This document shows positions 11,244-58,265 of a DNA stretch of 64,000 nucleotides, piece by piece. Numbering within the stretch: position 1 is the first letter of the stretch; each line of letters opens with the position of its first letter. Origin of the DNA: Adiantum capillus-veneris (Eukaryota > Streptophyta > Polypodiopsida > Polypodiales > Pteridaceae); assembly GCA_014529385.2 (NCBI GenBank), contig CM043964.1, positions 109,519,587 through 109,583,586 of the forward strand. The letters are read 5' to 3'. The position numbers were made by a program, and so were the translations under genes. Under the pieces are notes generated by a model, which saw nothing but the letters and a program-made list of their open reading frames with translations, had not been told where the DNA came from and made no database searches.

Positions 11244-11344
11244 GGGAATGGTCGTTTAGTGACCATTCCCTGTTTAAGTCAGGCTCCCGGCCTCCGCTGG
11301 TCGCCCTAATTAAAACAGGTAATGGTCACTAAACGACCATTCCC
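11244..11344. repeat. 32-bp inverted repeat (foldback) near the transporter 3' end
   Basis: The left arm 11244-11275 (gggaatggtcgtttagtgac ...) and the right arm 11313-11344 are reverse complements with a single mismatch in 32 bp, around a 37-bp loop. Each arm is itself partly palindromic (ggaatggtc...gaccattcc). It lies about 470-570 bp past the transporter stop codon, so it could be in the 3' UTR or be a small MITE. Confidence 0.85.
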
Positions 11345-11811
11345 TACACCTTCCACACCCTGATCCCTGCTTCGTAGCAACTGTGTGCCCCAAACTGATT
11401 TTTGTTCAAAATGTCCTAAAACTTCTAAAGAACTAGAAAAGGTATAATTGGAAGGTAAGGGTAATAAGGCTAATTTTAACAGCGCAGTCCAGACTCTGGA
11501 GTCTGCATGAGCACATGCTGTCCACACTGCACCATAAAGCGTCCTGGTGTAGGAGACGGCAAAATTGAAGGGGGTAACAAGGAAGGACTGCCTGGTGTTT
11601 GGGGAAGGGTGGGGGGGTAATGGCCAGCAGTAAGAATAGATCACAAAAAAGGTGCTTGGAAAACAATAAGGAATAAATTTCACTGAGTTCTTCCATATGG
11701 AGGCTGGAGATGTCAAAAACTTCCCTCTATAACCATATAACTAAATACAATATTGCACAAGTCAAGACATTACACACTTGACCCGATCAAAAATAATCGA
11801 AGTTAAAAGAA

Positions 11812-47530
<35,719 letters not shown>

Positions 47531-48000
47531 TTTGAGCCTGCCACTGTATTGGATCTGCTCCAGATTTTACCTCATCTACATGCTGTCGCCAGTACCCAAG
47601 CTGGCGAAATAGCATGCGTGCAGTAAACTGCTAGGAAAGAGTGAATGGGTGTGGAAGAGCTGTGTGTGGGTGTGTGGGTGTGGGTGTGGGTGTGGGTGTG
47701 GGTGTGTGTGTGTGCGCGCGCGGTGGGTGGGCACGAGCTCGAGCTGCCCAGGAAGTTACAAAGTGGGTGCTCGCTTTACACCCGTTATTGATACAAAGCA
47801 CGTTGAGGTGGCGGCGAGGAAAGGTAGATTACCTTGTTACTTCAACGGAAAGAGCCGATCCATTAAGAGTAGGATCAAGGCGTCGAACGCAGCAGCAGCC
47901 CACAGACTACATGCTGCATCACCATCGCCGCTACTGATGCACTGCTGCAGCCTGCTGCGATTGCTCCATTTTTACTACTTACCACAATAGCTCTATGATT
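47531..48000 (-). promoter_or_regulatory. Transporter 5' leader and upstream region with (GT)n-like tract
   Basis: The 470 bp before the start codon include a GGGTGTG/GT repeat at about 47665-47713 and a GC-richer stretch (47715-47950) typical of a plant 5' leader. No unambiguous TATA box was seen. Two short upstream ATG frames (near 47966 and 47605 on the minus strand) end before the main start. The extent of the leader is inferred. Confidence 0.35.
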
Positions 48001-48107
48001 GACGTTTACTCTTTACTAGGTAGTTTGTAGACAGACATATTGTCATAGCCCCACGTGAGTGAGTACAAAAAGGCTGGGTTCAGACGGGCCCGCGGAAAAG
48101 TGAGGGG

Positions 48108-48607
48108 AACGGGTCTCGTCACTAATTGACACCTCCTTTCGGGAGGTGGGATCAATGGCTCACGATCACTGGATGATTGCGATCGTTGGATTGCTTGAGG
48201 AATGCAAAAGATTCTCACTTTTCCATGTTCGGGGCTTAACCCAATACCCTCTCCTCCTTGAAATAGATTCTAACCGCTAAGTTGTCGCGTGTCCTTTAAA
48301 AATTATGTGTGTGGTAAGTTTATAGAGCATGGCGGCACGAACAAGTTTACATCTAGTTCCTCACCGAGTTCACATTGAGTTCACACCAAATTTGGTGTGG
48401 TGTGCACACCCTCTCAAGTTCACACCAAGCTCACACTTTGTTCACGTCAAGTTCACACCAAATCGGTGTGGTGCACATACCTCCCGAGTTCACACCTAGT
48501 TCAAACGGCAATCGGACGGCCCGGATTGCACCCGCCTCGTGACGTCTAATGTGGACCATTGATCCCAGCTCCCTAGGGAGGTGTCAATTAGTGACGAGGA
48601 CGAACGT
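48108..48607. mobile_element. 0.5-kb element with about 50-bp terminal inverted repeats
   Basis: 48115-48157 (ctcgtcactaattgacacctcc...gggatcaatgg) matches the reverse complement of 48560-48602 with a few mismatches. The interior is rich in ttcacacc/ggtgtgg words (accaaatttggtgtggtgtg, accaaatcggtgtggtgc), suggesting further foldback. No coding capacity. Related words recur at 48895-49040. Probably a MITE upstream of the transporter. Confidence 0.65.
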
Positions 48608-48619
48608 GTGTGCATCTTG

Positions 48620-49043
48620 CATGGCGCGCATCTATTGGCCGCCATTACTTTTTTGGCCAAGGCCCCCCCTAGAAAGATATGTGCTAGTAGGTGCTTTTCG
48701 GCACAAAATACAAGGAGCACACCTTGAGTTTTGCTCATCGGTCTCCGTGCCAATCACACCTCCGCTACAGAGAATTGTTGCCTCCAAATTCTTCCCGCTA
48801 TTTACACTTTAACATGTGCCACTGTCTTGTGTGAACAAATAAGCGGAGACAGTCATGAAGCGATGAGTTTTTCTCTAGGCTCGTACTTGCCCTAACTGAC
48901 ACCTCATTTTTACAGGGGATCAACAAATAGAAAGCGGTGTTGTGAGCAGATGTAATGTAGACCATTGGCTTAGGTTGTAAACGTAACACGAACTATGCGT
49001 GAACTAGGGGTAACATGTTTGTGAACTTGGTGTAAACTTGCGT
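48620..49043. other. Gene-free stretch before gypsy D
   Basis: Contains diverged words related to the preceding inverted-repeat element (ctgacacctcatttttacagggg, gaactaggggtaac). No gene. Confidence 0.4.
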
Positions 49044-50041
49044 TGTCGTGATGTGGCACGTGTGTAATGTGAAAATAAAAATTTCTACCTCATTCTTAAT
49101 GTTTTTTATGTGTGGACCAAATGCTACAATGTACAAAGTGTGATATATGCGAAACCGGATGCCATGGTTGCAGGCATGTACATACCTTGCCGGGCAAGCG
49201 AGGTTGAGGACGTGGCACCGTTGCATGTTTTACCACATTAAAGCATGCCTAATTTGCTTTAGGAATGTACAAATTTCAAGTGTTTCGAAGTGGCACACTC
49301 ATTTGCCTAGAAAGTTCCAAGCAGGCGATCTTGGCCAAAAATAGCAAGTTTAGTGCGCGAGCATAAAAGACGTGTCAAAAGTGATTACGAAGTGGGAAAT
49401 GAGGCTCAGCATTAAATTTGAGCTAGAAGGGAATTTTCCACCAAAATAGGGATTTTCCCAGCTTGTTTGGACATTTTACGGACAAAAAGGGGGCATTTTT
49501 TGGCTAAAATGACCATTAAATGGTAAAAATGGGCACAAAATGGCTCAAAATGCCACATCGACGATGTTGTTGTCGTTTCTCAAGTTGAGAAGGAACTTAT
49601 AGAGCCAAGAATGAGCTCATTTGGGCATATAAGCAAGGAGATATAGCCATTACAACAGGGTGCTAGCGCAGTCCCGTGCTGCTTTCACAACATGTTCGAA
49701 GTTGTTAGGCCTCCAAGTAGGGTTTCCCCTCCTCAAATAACTACTTGGGATTCTCCCTTGAAGTTTTGCGGCTTCCATGATGGTCACGAAGAAGAATCAA
49801 AGCGTCAATTTAGGGTTTTTAACAAGTTGAAAGAGCACTGCATCTGTGCAATTGGGAGCGAGGCTACACCTAATCTCAGTTAATATTGGTTCTTTTTCAA
49901 AGTGGATTTTTCATGGTTGGAGTTTTTCTCTTTTCGAATGTGTTTTTAGCTTCAAATCATTTACGCCTTGCTTGATTTTGCTATGAATCCTCACAGTTAG
50001 AGGCTCGGCGCTTTCCTAGCCGCATTGCGCACTTCTTAACA
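49044..50041 (+). repeat. Gypsy D 5' LTR
   Basis: About 998 bp. The first 130 bp match 55262-55390. TATA-like CATATAAGC at about 49625-49633 precedes a leader-like region. Confidence 0.8.
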
Positions 50042-50169
50042 CATTTTTGGTGAGCCCGACGCAAAGTAGGCTAGTGTGAGGGTTCAAAAGCTTCATTAAA
50101 AGTCTCAAATCAATGCTTTAAATCTATGGAGCACAAGAGCAACAGGGAGTGCGGTTTGATCCTGTCACA

Positions 50170-50640
50170 ATGCAAATGTTTCAAGCCTTTGCGGTGTTTA
50201 TGGAATAGCAGCAAGTTGCTGAAAGGAGGGAAATTTCCTCAACCAAAGCGCTCCAATCAGTGGTAAAGAAAATGGACCAATTCAATGGTAAAAACGAAGT
50301 AAAGTATCTTTGTGGGTATGTAAAGGAGATGGAGCTGCATCGAGTGCCCGAAGCAGAGATGGTACAAAGTTTTGAGCTAGATGTGGTTCCCGAGATCAGA
50401 GAGCATGTAAGGGGAATTAGAAATGAGCATGGGGCAACTTGGGAAGCATTCAAACTAGCCTTAAAAGAAGAGTATTTCATGGAAGACTCCGACAGGGTGA
50501 CAAAGAGGAATTTTTTAGATTGGGTACTTAGGCCAAAAGAGGGTCCTTCGCCTACCGAACTGCTAAGGGAATTTGAAACCGATATGATCAATTGTCAAGG
50601 ACTGAAAAGGCTACCCTGAACTTAGAGAAGACAGAGCTTT
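50170..50640 (+). pseudogene. Gypsy D gag
   Basis: Encodes VVKKMDQFNGKNEVKYLCGY, FELDVVPEIREHVRGIRNEH, GATWEAFKLALKEEYFMEDS and NFLDWVLRPKEGPSPTELLR, the retrotransposon gag domain. A stop follows at 50617. The segment around 50590-50630 is partly duplicated at 50670-50720 (gatcaattgtcaaggactgaaa). Confidence 0.8.
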
Positions 50641-51035
50641 TTTGCATGTTGCAAAAAGCAAAGAGATTCAAGGTATGATCAATTGTCAAGGACTGAAATG
50701 GCTATTTTGAACTTAGAGAAGACAAAGCTTTTTGCATGATGTAAGTAAAGAGATTCAAGAGAAGTTAGAGTTGCTTCTTGAGGTTAAGGATGCGGAACAT
50801 GGCTTGAAGACAGACTGGAATGAGGTCAAAAATGCAATTTCACTGCTAGCCAAGTGACAATGACGGAGAGACAAGATGATAGGTAAGCCTACTCAAGCCC
50901 CAATCGTTCTTGAGAGTCCCATAAAGCTTGTTATTGTGGTTCCAAAGAGTGACAAGTCCGTTCTAGATGATATTGTCAATGGAATGCAAGAGCTAAAGGC
51001 TAGAAGAAAAGGGACAACCGTCAGTTAAATCACCA

Positions 51036-51425
51036 GGGCAAAGAGCTCAAAACAAAGAACGCTTTGTAAATAGATGCATATGGTGTGATAGTATTGACCA
51101 TGCAAGGAGGGATTGTGAAAGTTTCAAAGATGACTTGATGAAGGAGCTTGTTTTCTTTAAAGATGGAAAGATTCAGTTAGCTAAAACAGGTAAGCTCTTG
51201 GAGACAAACTTTGGAAAGGGTGGGATGAAGAAGTTGGTTGAGGACATGGCTACTAGCCATGCCATCTCAATGGTCGAGGCAACCGCCTATGGGTTGAAGG
51301 GGGAGCCTATTAAGAAAGAGGAATCTAATGGTATTGGAGAGCTATGGTCATGCGCTATAGAATCTGCTATGAAAGGTAAAATGACTACAAAGGTTTACAT
51401 GAAGTTGGAGACTGCATTCGGCTAG
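51036..51425 (+). pseudogene. Gypsy D zinc knuckle and spacer
   Basis: A CCHC knuckle CIWCDSIDHARRDC lies at 51075-51116, followed by FKDDLMKELVFFKDGKIQLA, the spacer GKLLETNFGKGGMKKLVEDM and a stop at about 51423. Confidence 0.8.
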
Positions 51426-51720
51426 AAGCAGGTTGGAATGACCCTACAGATTCTTTGTCAGTGCCAATGAGGCCATTGTTGAGGAGAAACGTAGGTGTGA
51501 GAATGGGGATGAAGGGTCTTTAAAAAGGGCCACATTGAGTGGAGGTAGAAACGACATAGTGCCTCTTATATCGAGTTCTCCACAACAAATGCCTACCCCT
51601 GAGGTGCCTATGCAGGAAGCCTCTAAAGAGAAGAAGAAGGAAGTAACGAAATCCAAAGCAAAGGGTCTGGCCTACAAACTTTAATCCGATATAGAGGCAG
51701 CAACGGATCTCAAAAAGAAA

Positions 51721-52500
51721 TTGGAAGAGAGGATTTTGAACAATAAGGTGGAATTTACCTTGGGTGAGGTCCTTGGCATAGCAAAGCGGGAGTTCCACGA
51801 AGAAATAATTGATATTATAAAGAGAAAGCGACATTCTCTTACTGAATCTATCCATGTACAGGGTGAAGGAGAGACATTAAATGCACAGGGTGTACAAGTG
51901 TATGGCGAGCAAGGTGAAGAAACTATTGTTGGATGCTACAAGTGTAGGGGAGGAGTAAAACATGTTCGCTTCTTGGATGATGAAGATGAAGACGAGACCA
52001 CTCACAAGAGTTACTACTTGAAGAGTCACTGGGCAAGAGCAACTACTGAGACCCTGGTAAAAGTGGGATACTTTGAAGAGCCATACATTGCATTGATAGA
52101 TCATGGGTTTGAAATTAACCTCATGTGTCAAAGAGTCTTTATCAAAAAGGAAAATGGCCAACTGATATAAATCATGGATGGATGATTCGTGCAGCAAACA
52201 ACTCATCAAAGGAGCTGTACGGAGCTTGTCCAAATGTAAAGGTGACTATAGGGGATGTGAAAGATGACCAAAATTTCTTTGTACAAGTGATGTCTACATA
52301 CCCTCTTATCCTTGGGCAGCCATACATCACTGCTACTCGCATGGAAATGAAGGTGATGGACGATGAGTCAGCTTATGCTAGGATGGGAAGCATGCAGTAC
52401 AGTTCCTTACTATTTGTGTGGACCATGAAAGGAACCGTGAAAGTCTTAGAGAGCAACCCTTGCCAAAGACAAACAAAGAATTCAAGGAATAGAGGGATAT
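51721..52500 (+). pseudogene. Gypsy D protease region
   Basis: FTLGEVLGIAKREFHEEIID precedes an acidic spacer. Protease: EEPYIALIDHGFEINLMCQR. The catalytic D-S/T-G is DHG, and after a frame break VMSTYPLILGQPYITATRME covers the second half. Confidence 0.8.
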
Positions 52501-52698
52501 GAGGGGTTTTGGCCATGTACCATTGTAGAGCGGGATTGTAGTGGTACAAGAAGAGAAAAGTTATCGCATGATGTATATGCAAAGGAAACGTTTTCTATAG
52601 GTTTTGTAGGATTAACAAACTATGTATCTATTGCTTTTACAAAGTGTGTAGGCTTAAAGCGAGGTGAACGACAACATGTAAATAGTGTACAAAAAGGT

Positions 52699-53660
52699 TT
52701 GAAGATGAATGGTTTACTAGAAGACGATGAATGCATTGCAGGTGTGTTTAATGAGTGTATGCAAGACTTAGAGTCTTTAGTGGATTGCAATTTGTGTATG
52801 GGAAGTGAGGTTCAAGTATGCTCAATAGAAATGTACAAGGTCATTGAGGATTTAAAAAATGCTGAAGGTGTTGATGTACGAGTGGAGACCAAGTATAAGT
52901 CTGTGGCCCCTTCTGTTGCAAAGAAAGTGAAACCAGTGGCATTACCTCTACCAAATGAGTGCACGGATAAGATGGATCAATCTGCCTTGCAACCTAGTCT
53001 TCGTGACCCAAGCAAGATTGGGCATAAGTTTACACATGATACTTTGAAGGAGTTAAAGATCGGTTGCAAGGACAATTTGGCAGAGGTTGAAATAACATGC
53101 TTTGAAGAAATGCTTGCCAAATTTGGAAAGGCTTTTGCATTCGAGCGGTATGAGATTGGGTGTGTTGATCCATCCGTTGTTGCTCCTATGGTGATCTTCA
53201 CTATCCCTCATGTACCTTGGAACTTGAGGCCTATTCCAGTTACAAAGGCCCATTTTCTAAAACTCATTGAGTTGCTTAATAAAAAGATCAAGATGGGTAT
53301 TTTGGAGCCTTCTTGTGCTCCATATTCAAACAGGTGGTTCACGATTCCGAAGAAAATTGGTTTTTTACGCTTTATTCAAGATATGCAACCTATAAATAAG
53401 GTGACAATAAAAAATGTGGATACATGGCCACAGGTAAAAAGAGAGTTATGGGGAGTAGTCACATCTTTGAAATGTGACAAAATTTATTTAATAGGAGCAA
53501 ATGTAATAATGGAGACTGATTGTCTACCCCTTCTTGGAATGATCACAAGCTTCTCAACTTTCGACATTGCTATGTTGAGATGAATTGCCTACATAGAGTC
53601 CTTAAATCCAGAATTTGAGCATATTACAGGAAAGCTAATCGAGTTTCGGATATGCTTTCA
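52699..53660 (+). pseudogene. Gypsy D RT fused in frame to RNase H, RT core missing
   Basis: A 294-codon frame contains the spacer and the RT N-terminus: FAFERYEIGCVDPSVVAPMV, PWNLRPIPVTKAHFLKLIEL, CAPYSNRWFTIPKKIGFLRF, IQDMQPINKVTIKNVDTWPQ. It then passes directly to late RNase H, VKRELWGVVTSLKC and LIGANVIMETDCLPLLGMIT. The RT catalytic DD motif, thumb and early RNase H are absent. The join is in frame, so one deletion removed the core. A stop at 53581 interrupts before IAYIESLNPEFEHITGK. Confidence 0.9.
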
Positions 53661-53959
53661 AGAGCAAGTATGAAAATGAAGGAGACGTGGTTGTCGAGGG
53701 CGATGATGTAGGCACGAGGTTCTATAATATCTCTCATGCCAAGGGCGATCATGTTTGCTTGTCAAATGCACTTGAGTCATTTATAGAGGACCTATATCAA
53801 GGTGATTGGTTGCTCGTTGGACACTATCGGAGCACTTTGGAGGGTGGAGTGATCAAGAGTTCAAAAGAATATGAAGAAGGCATATAGATACTTTTTGAAA
53901 GACGGGTACTTATGGAAGCGTCCAAAACAAAGAAATGGAATGCCGTTGAGAGTCTTGAA

Positions 53960-55200
53960 TGATGAGGACGCTTATAATGGGATTATGAAAAAGTTTCATG
54001 AGAGTCTTTATGTTGGAATAGAGGTGTATGGGACACCTTTACTAAAATGAAAGAGAGGTATTGGTGGAAAGGTATGTATAAAGATGTATCTCACTTTGTG
54101 GAGTCTTGTGAAACCTGTCAAATGTATTCAAATGTACATCGTCATGATGGGTTGCACCTTACTTACCCATTGGCCATACACTATAAGTGGGTAGTAGATC
54201 TGGTCACAATACCATTAGGCTTATGGCAAATGAGATACATAGTGCTTGCATGGGAAGATTTAACCAACCAAGTTGAAGGTCGTGCTCTAAGAACAAAAAG
54301 CACAGAAGGGGTATGTAAGTTCCTCTTGGATGTTGTAATTAGCCGTTATGGCTGTGGTGGGAAAATAATAATAGACAGGCATGAGTTGGATGCCAACAAA
54401 GCTAGGGAATTTTTCTCTAAGTTGGGCATTAAACTTGCTCTCACTACTGCATCTAATCCTGAGGGAAATGGTAAATCAAAGCATGGACATCCTCTTATCA
54501 TTAAAGCTTTGGCTAAGGCCTGCAAAGGTAAAATGGGAGAGTGGCCTAGGTTATTGCCTTATGCTTTATGGGACGATTGTACAACTCATAGCTCAGTTAC
54601 TGCTATATACTTTTTGAGTCGATGTATGGTCAGAAACCTATAATGCCAATTGAGGATGTAATTCCCACATGGAATGTATTACCTTGGGAAGATAGAATGA
54701 GTAGGGAAGGCCTTCTTTCTTTGCGCATACATCAGTTAGAAAGAAGGCCTCAAGATATTGAGATTGTAGTAGCATGATTAAAAGATGCAAGGTTAAAGAA
54801 TAAGGTCAGATTTGATAAGAGGCATAGGCTTAGACCTAAAGTTATTGAGGAAGGTGATTGGGTCTTGGTGTATGACAATAGTCTTGACAACCAACATTCA
54901 ACAATAAGAAAGCTTTCAAAGAGATGGTTTGGTCCTTATGTGGTTCAGCATGTACATGGGAATGCAACTTATAACTTGCATGAGTTGGACGGGATAGAAA
55001 TGAAGAGTCCCATGACAGGGAAAAGAATCAAGTTATTCAAAAGAAGAGGTGATACAGATCCCTTTGATTCACAAGAAAGTCATAATGAAGGCTCTGATGA
55101 AAATGTTATGGATGTGGATGAAGAACCACAAGACAATGCGTTAGATTTTGTTCGAAGTGATGATGAAACCAACATGTATGTTGACTTAAACGAAAATTGA
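53960..55200 (+). pseudogene. Gypsy D integrase and C-terminal region
   Basis: The zinc domain is split by a frameshift (KFHESLYVG, then MKERYWWKGMYKDVSHFVES, CETCQMYSNVHRHDG). The core continues YKWVVDLVTIPLGL, IIIDRHELDANKAREFFSKL, TTASNPEGNGKSKHGHPLII, GEWPRLLPYALWDDCTTHSS, then a break. The 54865-55200 frame gives STIRKLSKRWFGPYVVQHVH, ATYNLHELDGIEMKSPMTGK and an acidic tail. Catalytic Asp and Glu positions are partly replaced (ERGH-type Glu reads KHGH). Confidence 0.88.
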
Positions 55201-55261
55201 ACCAGCTACAAAAAGATACGCGTGGCACATATCGAGGATGTGTAGGTTTAGAGGGGGTGGA

Positions 55262-55390
55262 TGTCGTGTTTTGGCATGTGTGTAATGTGAAAACAAAAAT
55301 GTCTACCTCATTCTTAATGTTTTTGATGTGTGGGACCAAATGCTACAATGTACATAGTGTGATATATGCGAAACCGGATGCCATGGTTAG
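55262..55390 (+). repeat. Gypsy D 3' LTR, first 130 bp only
   Basis: Matches 49044-49170 (aatgtgaaaacaaaaatgtctacctcattc, gatatatgcgaaaccggatgccatggtt), then diverges abruptly at about 55390 into the sequence also found near 2066-2120. Confidence 0.85.
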
Positions 55391-55473
55391 GGGGATATTT
55401 TTTGGCGAGCGCTTTTTTGGAATCCATTGAACAGATTCCAAAAAGATTCTTTCTCCTTTCTTTTCTCAACTTT

Positions 55474-55477
<4 letters not shown>

Positions 55478-55532
<55 letters not shown>

Positions 55533-55599
55533 TCCTTGGCAAACACACCTCGATCCCACATTGTTGTCACCGTCGCTTTTGCTCCTTTTTTCTCTCCTT

Positions 55600-55635
<36 letters not shown>

Positions 55636-55724
55636 TTTTTTCCTTGGTAAACACACCTCGATCCCACATTGTTGTCACCATCGCTTTTGTTCATTTTTTC
55701 TCTCCCTTGAACCCCCCCCCCCCC

Positions 55725-55797
<73 letters not shown>
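55478..55797. repeat. 108-bp minisatellite built on (CT)n, with a poly-C tract
   Basis: (CT)n at 55478-55525, unit atttttttccttggcaaaca ... ttctctcctttga at 55526-55603, (CT)n, the same unit at 55634-55711 (few mismatches), then about 22 C and (CT)n to 55797. Period 108 bp. Confidence 0.92.
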
Positions 55798-55800
<3 letters not shown>

Positions 55801-55982
55801 GAAGTATACACCTAAAATTTACATCAAGATTATTGCCAACAAAAAGAGACATTAAAAGTTGCATAACCCAAGAAAATCCAAAACATCTTTGCCAAAGGTC
55901 CAATTGCTACCCAATCTATATCAAGTTCGCCAGCTGCAATACATGGCGAAAAATGAGTCACAAAATTGTACAATCATCGGCT

Positions 55983-56609
55983 TCACTCTATGTTTGGATA
56001 TGTGCGTTCACGGCTAAGAGCATTGTAGACATGTACTTTGCTTAGCACGGGTTGATGTATGAACGTGTTTTCATTTTGGCTCAATCCAAGAACTCTTAAG
56101 AAAATGAAGTACAAGTGTTTGCAAGCCAAATAAGATTTTTTCTTGGCCTCCCTGTCGATGAAATCAGGGCATGTGCAATAGGGTTCATCCTTGATGTGCA
56201 CCTCATACACCCCCACATGTCCATCTACTGTGTGATACTCAACCTTGAAGACTTCATGTGCTTTGTCTACAATGCATTTATCCTCAATCACATTAGCCTT
56301 TAAACAAAGAGCGAGCCCAATTTTCTTAGCTGCCTCCTCTGAAATGGAAGTCCAAAATTTGACTCTGATGCCATTTCTTAGTATTGAACCACTGCTACTT
56401 GCTTTTGTTGAAGCGAAAGAGGAATCACCTCCACCCCTAGGAGGAGTTTGCATGGTTGTTGCACTCTCTCGATCTCTTCCAACTGTCTCCACTTGAAATC
56501 CTCCTTCAAGTAGTACCTCAACTTTTTCATCTGTCATAATTGTTCCTAGATCAACCGGCCAAGTTGTTGGAGGAGGAGCTGGCCTTGGTTCTATATTATA
56601 ATCCACCAC
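55983..56609 (-). CDS. SWIM zinc-finger exon of the Mutator-like gene
   Basis: A 208-codon uninterrupted frame. It starts with a proline-rich linker (PRPAPPPTTWPVDLGTIMTD), then GIRVKFWTSISEEAAKKIGL and KVEYHTVDGHVGVYEVHIKD. The SWIM signature follows: CTCPDFIDREAKKKSYLACKH (C-x-C ... C-x-H, about 56160-56100), then LYFIFLRVLGLSQNENTFIH. SWIM domains bind DNA or protein in MULE transposases and FAR1-type factors. The frame is intact although the rest of the gene is broken. Confidence 0.85.
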   Translation of the reverse strand: MVDYNIEPRPAPPPTTWPVDLGTIMTDEKVEVLLEGGFQVETVGRDRESATTMQTPPRGGGDSSFASTKASSSGSILRNGIRVKFWTSISEEAAKKIGLALCLKANVIEDKCIVDKAHEVFKVEYHTVDGHVGVYEVHIKDEPYCTCPDFIDREAKKKSYLACKHLYFIFLRVLGLSQNENTFIHQPVLSKVHVYNALSRERTYPNIE

Positions 56610-56700
56610 ATAGTAATGAATAACATGTCCTGGACAAAACCAAAACCGTTGTATGAGTAGCTCATTTGGATGTTTTCTATACCCCTCAAAGGATGGTGCA

Positions 56701-57497
56701 GGAGTCCCCTGGGGGATTCACTCTATATACGAAACGGGACGCCACTTGCGAGCGGACAACTTTGATAAAACCCCTATATACGACTTATATTAGGGAATAT
56801 GACCCCTTTGATAAAACCCCTATATACGATATTAGGGAATATGACCTCCCTTTCTACACTTATACGAAAGTCAATGCAAAAAACTATCATACCCCTATCT
56901 TACATATAAAATTTAGGTCTCACATTATCTAACTGAGTAAAACTAGTCAAAGAGTGTGTAGCATAGTGACTGACAATGTACTAAGGAACCACTTTTGTTC
57001 ATAACTAGATGTGTACCCTCAATGTGTCTTAGTTTGACTTTCAAACTATGTACCAGTTCAGCATGTACTCTAGCTACTCGTCCAATTTTGACACATCTAA
57101 ATTACTCAAAAAACATGGTTATAAAGTTGTGTTAGGTTCTTCGTGTAAATTTGCATCTATACAAACTCTTTATAGCTTTCATCCCTCAACAAATGAACTA
57201 TAATAACAAAACAAGCAATTGATACAAAGCAGTGTTGGTTCTTGCATGTATCTTGGTAGCTATTGAATCAGAAGCCATGATTTTCAAACACAAAGAATTC
57301 CTTTCATTTTCTCCTTTTCTCCCTTCCCCTCCGCCCCCCTAAATATGATACCCCCTCCCTTATTTTTGAGCTTAGGAGATAAATTATTGGAGGCCTACCC
57401 CTAACTTATACGCTTATGTAACTTGTAGAAAAAAACCCCTCCCCTGCACTTACGCGGTGCGGTAAGTTTTCCATGGTGAATCCCTCGGGAGGACTCC
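56701..57497. mobile_element. 0.8-kb terminal-inverted-repeat element inside the Mutator-like gene
   Basis: 56701-56721 (ggagtcccctgggggattcac) and the reverse complement of 57476-57497 (ggagtcctcccgagggattcac) form imperfect terminal inverted repeats. The interior has no coding capacity. It contains a 44-46-bp tandem duplication at 56761-56850 (tttgataaaacccctatata ... gggaatatgacc, twice). Flanking target duplications were not identified. It separates the SWIM exon from the upstream segments, either in an intron or as a gene-breaking insertion. Confidence 0.6.
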
Positions 57498-58265
57498 CTT
57501 TACTACATGCCACAATATTTTGTCCACATCTTTTTCCACCACTGGGGTTCCATTGCATGTCACATGACTACTGAGCGAGTTCTTTTGATTGCCCACATAG
57601 CTTCATTGACCTTTCATTCCAAAACACAAAACTTCATCTTCCCTTTGGAATTCTCTCTCCCATCTACTACCCCTGAATCTTTCGTGAAAATAATCTTCCT
57701 TCGCCTTCCGTGTGTTGTGCGGTCTCATGTTTTTGCATTGTATTCTCGTCTATATGAAGATTCATCCTCAACATCAATCACAATCGTCAGCCTTCGCTTT
57801 TGCCGAACGGTTTCTTTGTCTCCTTCAAGTGGGGTACAAGCCTTATACATGGGTGTTCCAAATGTAGCCTCATTTACTAATCTTATCACTTGTGCTGGAC
57901 TAGAGGAAACTCTTTCCTTTAGCCTCTCTAGTGAAGGACCCTTTCCAATATGCTTACCTTGAGAATAAGAAACTGCCTTTGTGCTTTGTAGTATTGCATT
58001 TGCCATATCTGAAGTACATGCATCATACAATGAGATTTTTCTTTTCTAGCTACCATGCTTGCTCTTGGCCAAGTTGGTTCTTGGAGTGTTTGCCCCATCA
58101 ACACTTCTCTCTATTGCTGACATGATGCTTCTCCAATGTGCAATACAAACCTCCCACCAACTCAACCAAGAGTACATTGTAGGGATGTTTTTATCCATGC
58201 AATTTTCATTTTGCTACCATTGTCTAAGTAGACAAGACTGTGTGCAGCTGCCTCTTTAGAGGGGG

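Larger units (their letters stand above)
49044..55390 (+). mobile_element. Degenerate Ty3/gypsy element D
   Basis: The 5' LTR starts at 49044 (TGTCGTGATGTGGCACGTGTG) and ends at about 50041. A primer-binding-like TGGTGAGCCCGAC begins at 50048, so the primer tRNA differs from that of elements A and C. The polypurine tract tttagagggggtgga at 55247-55261 precedes a 3' LTR (TGTCGTGTTTTGGCATGTGTG) truncated at about 55390. The order gag, zinc knuckle, protease, RT/RNase H, integrase is gypsy. The coding region has many breaks and an internal deletion. The element lies about 1.5 kb upstream of the transporter start codon. Confidence 0.9.

Noticed and set aside
11306-11716. 136-codon minus-strand frame near the transporter 3' end
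   Set aside because: No family signature, it overlaps the foldback repeat, and its position suits 3' UTR.
47649-47990. 113-codon plus-strand frame opposite the transporter leader
   Set aside because: The first part is a GT-repeat artefact and the remainder lacks conservation evidence.
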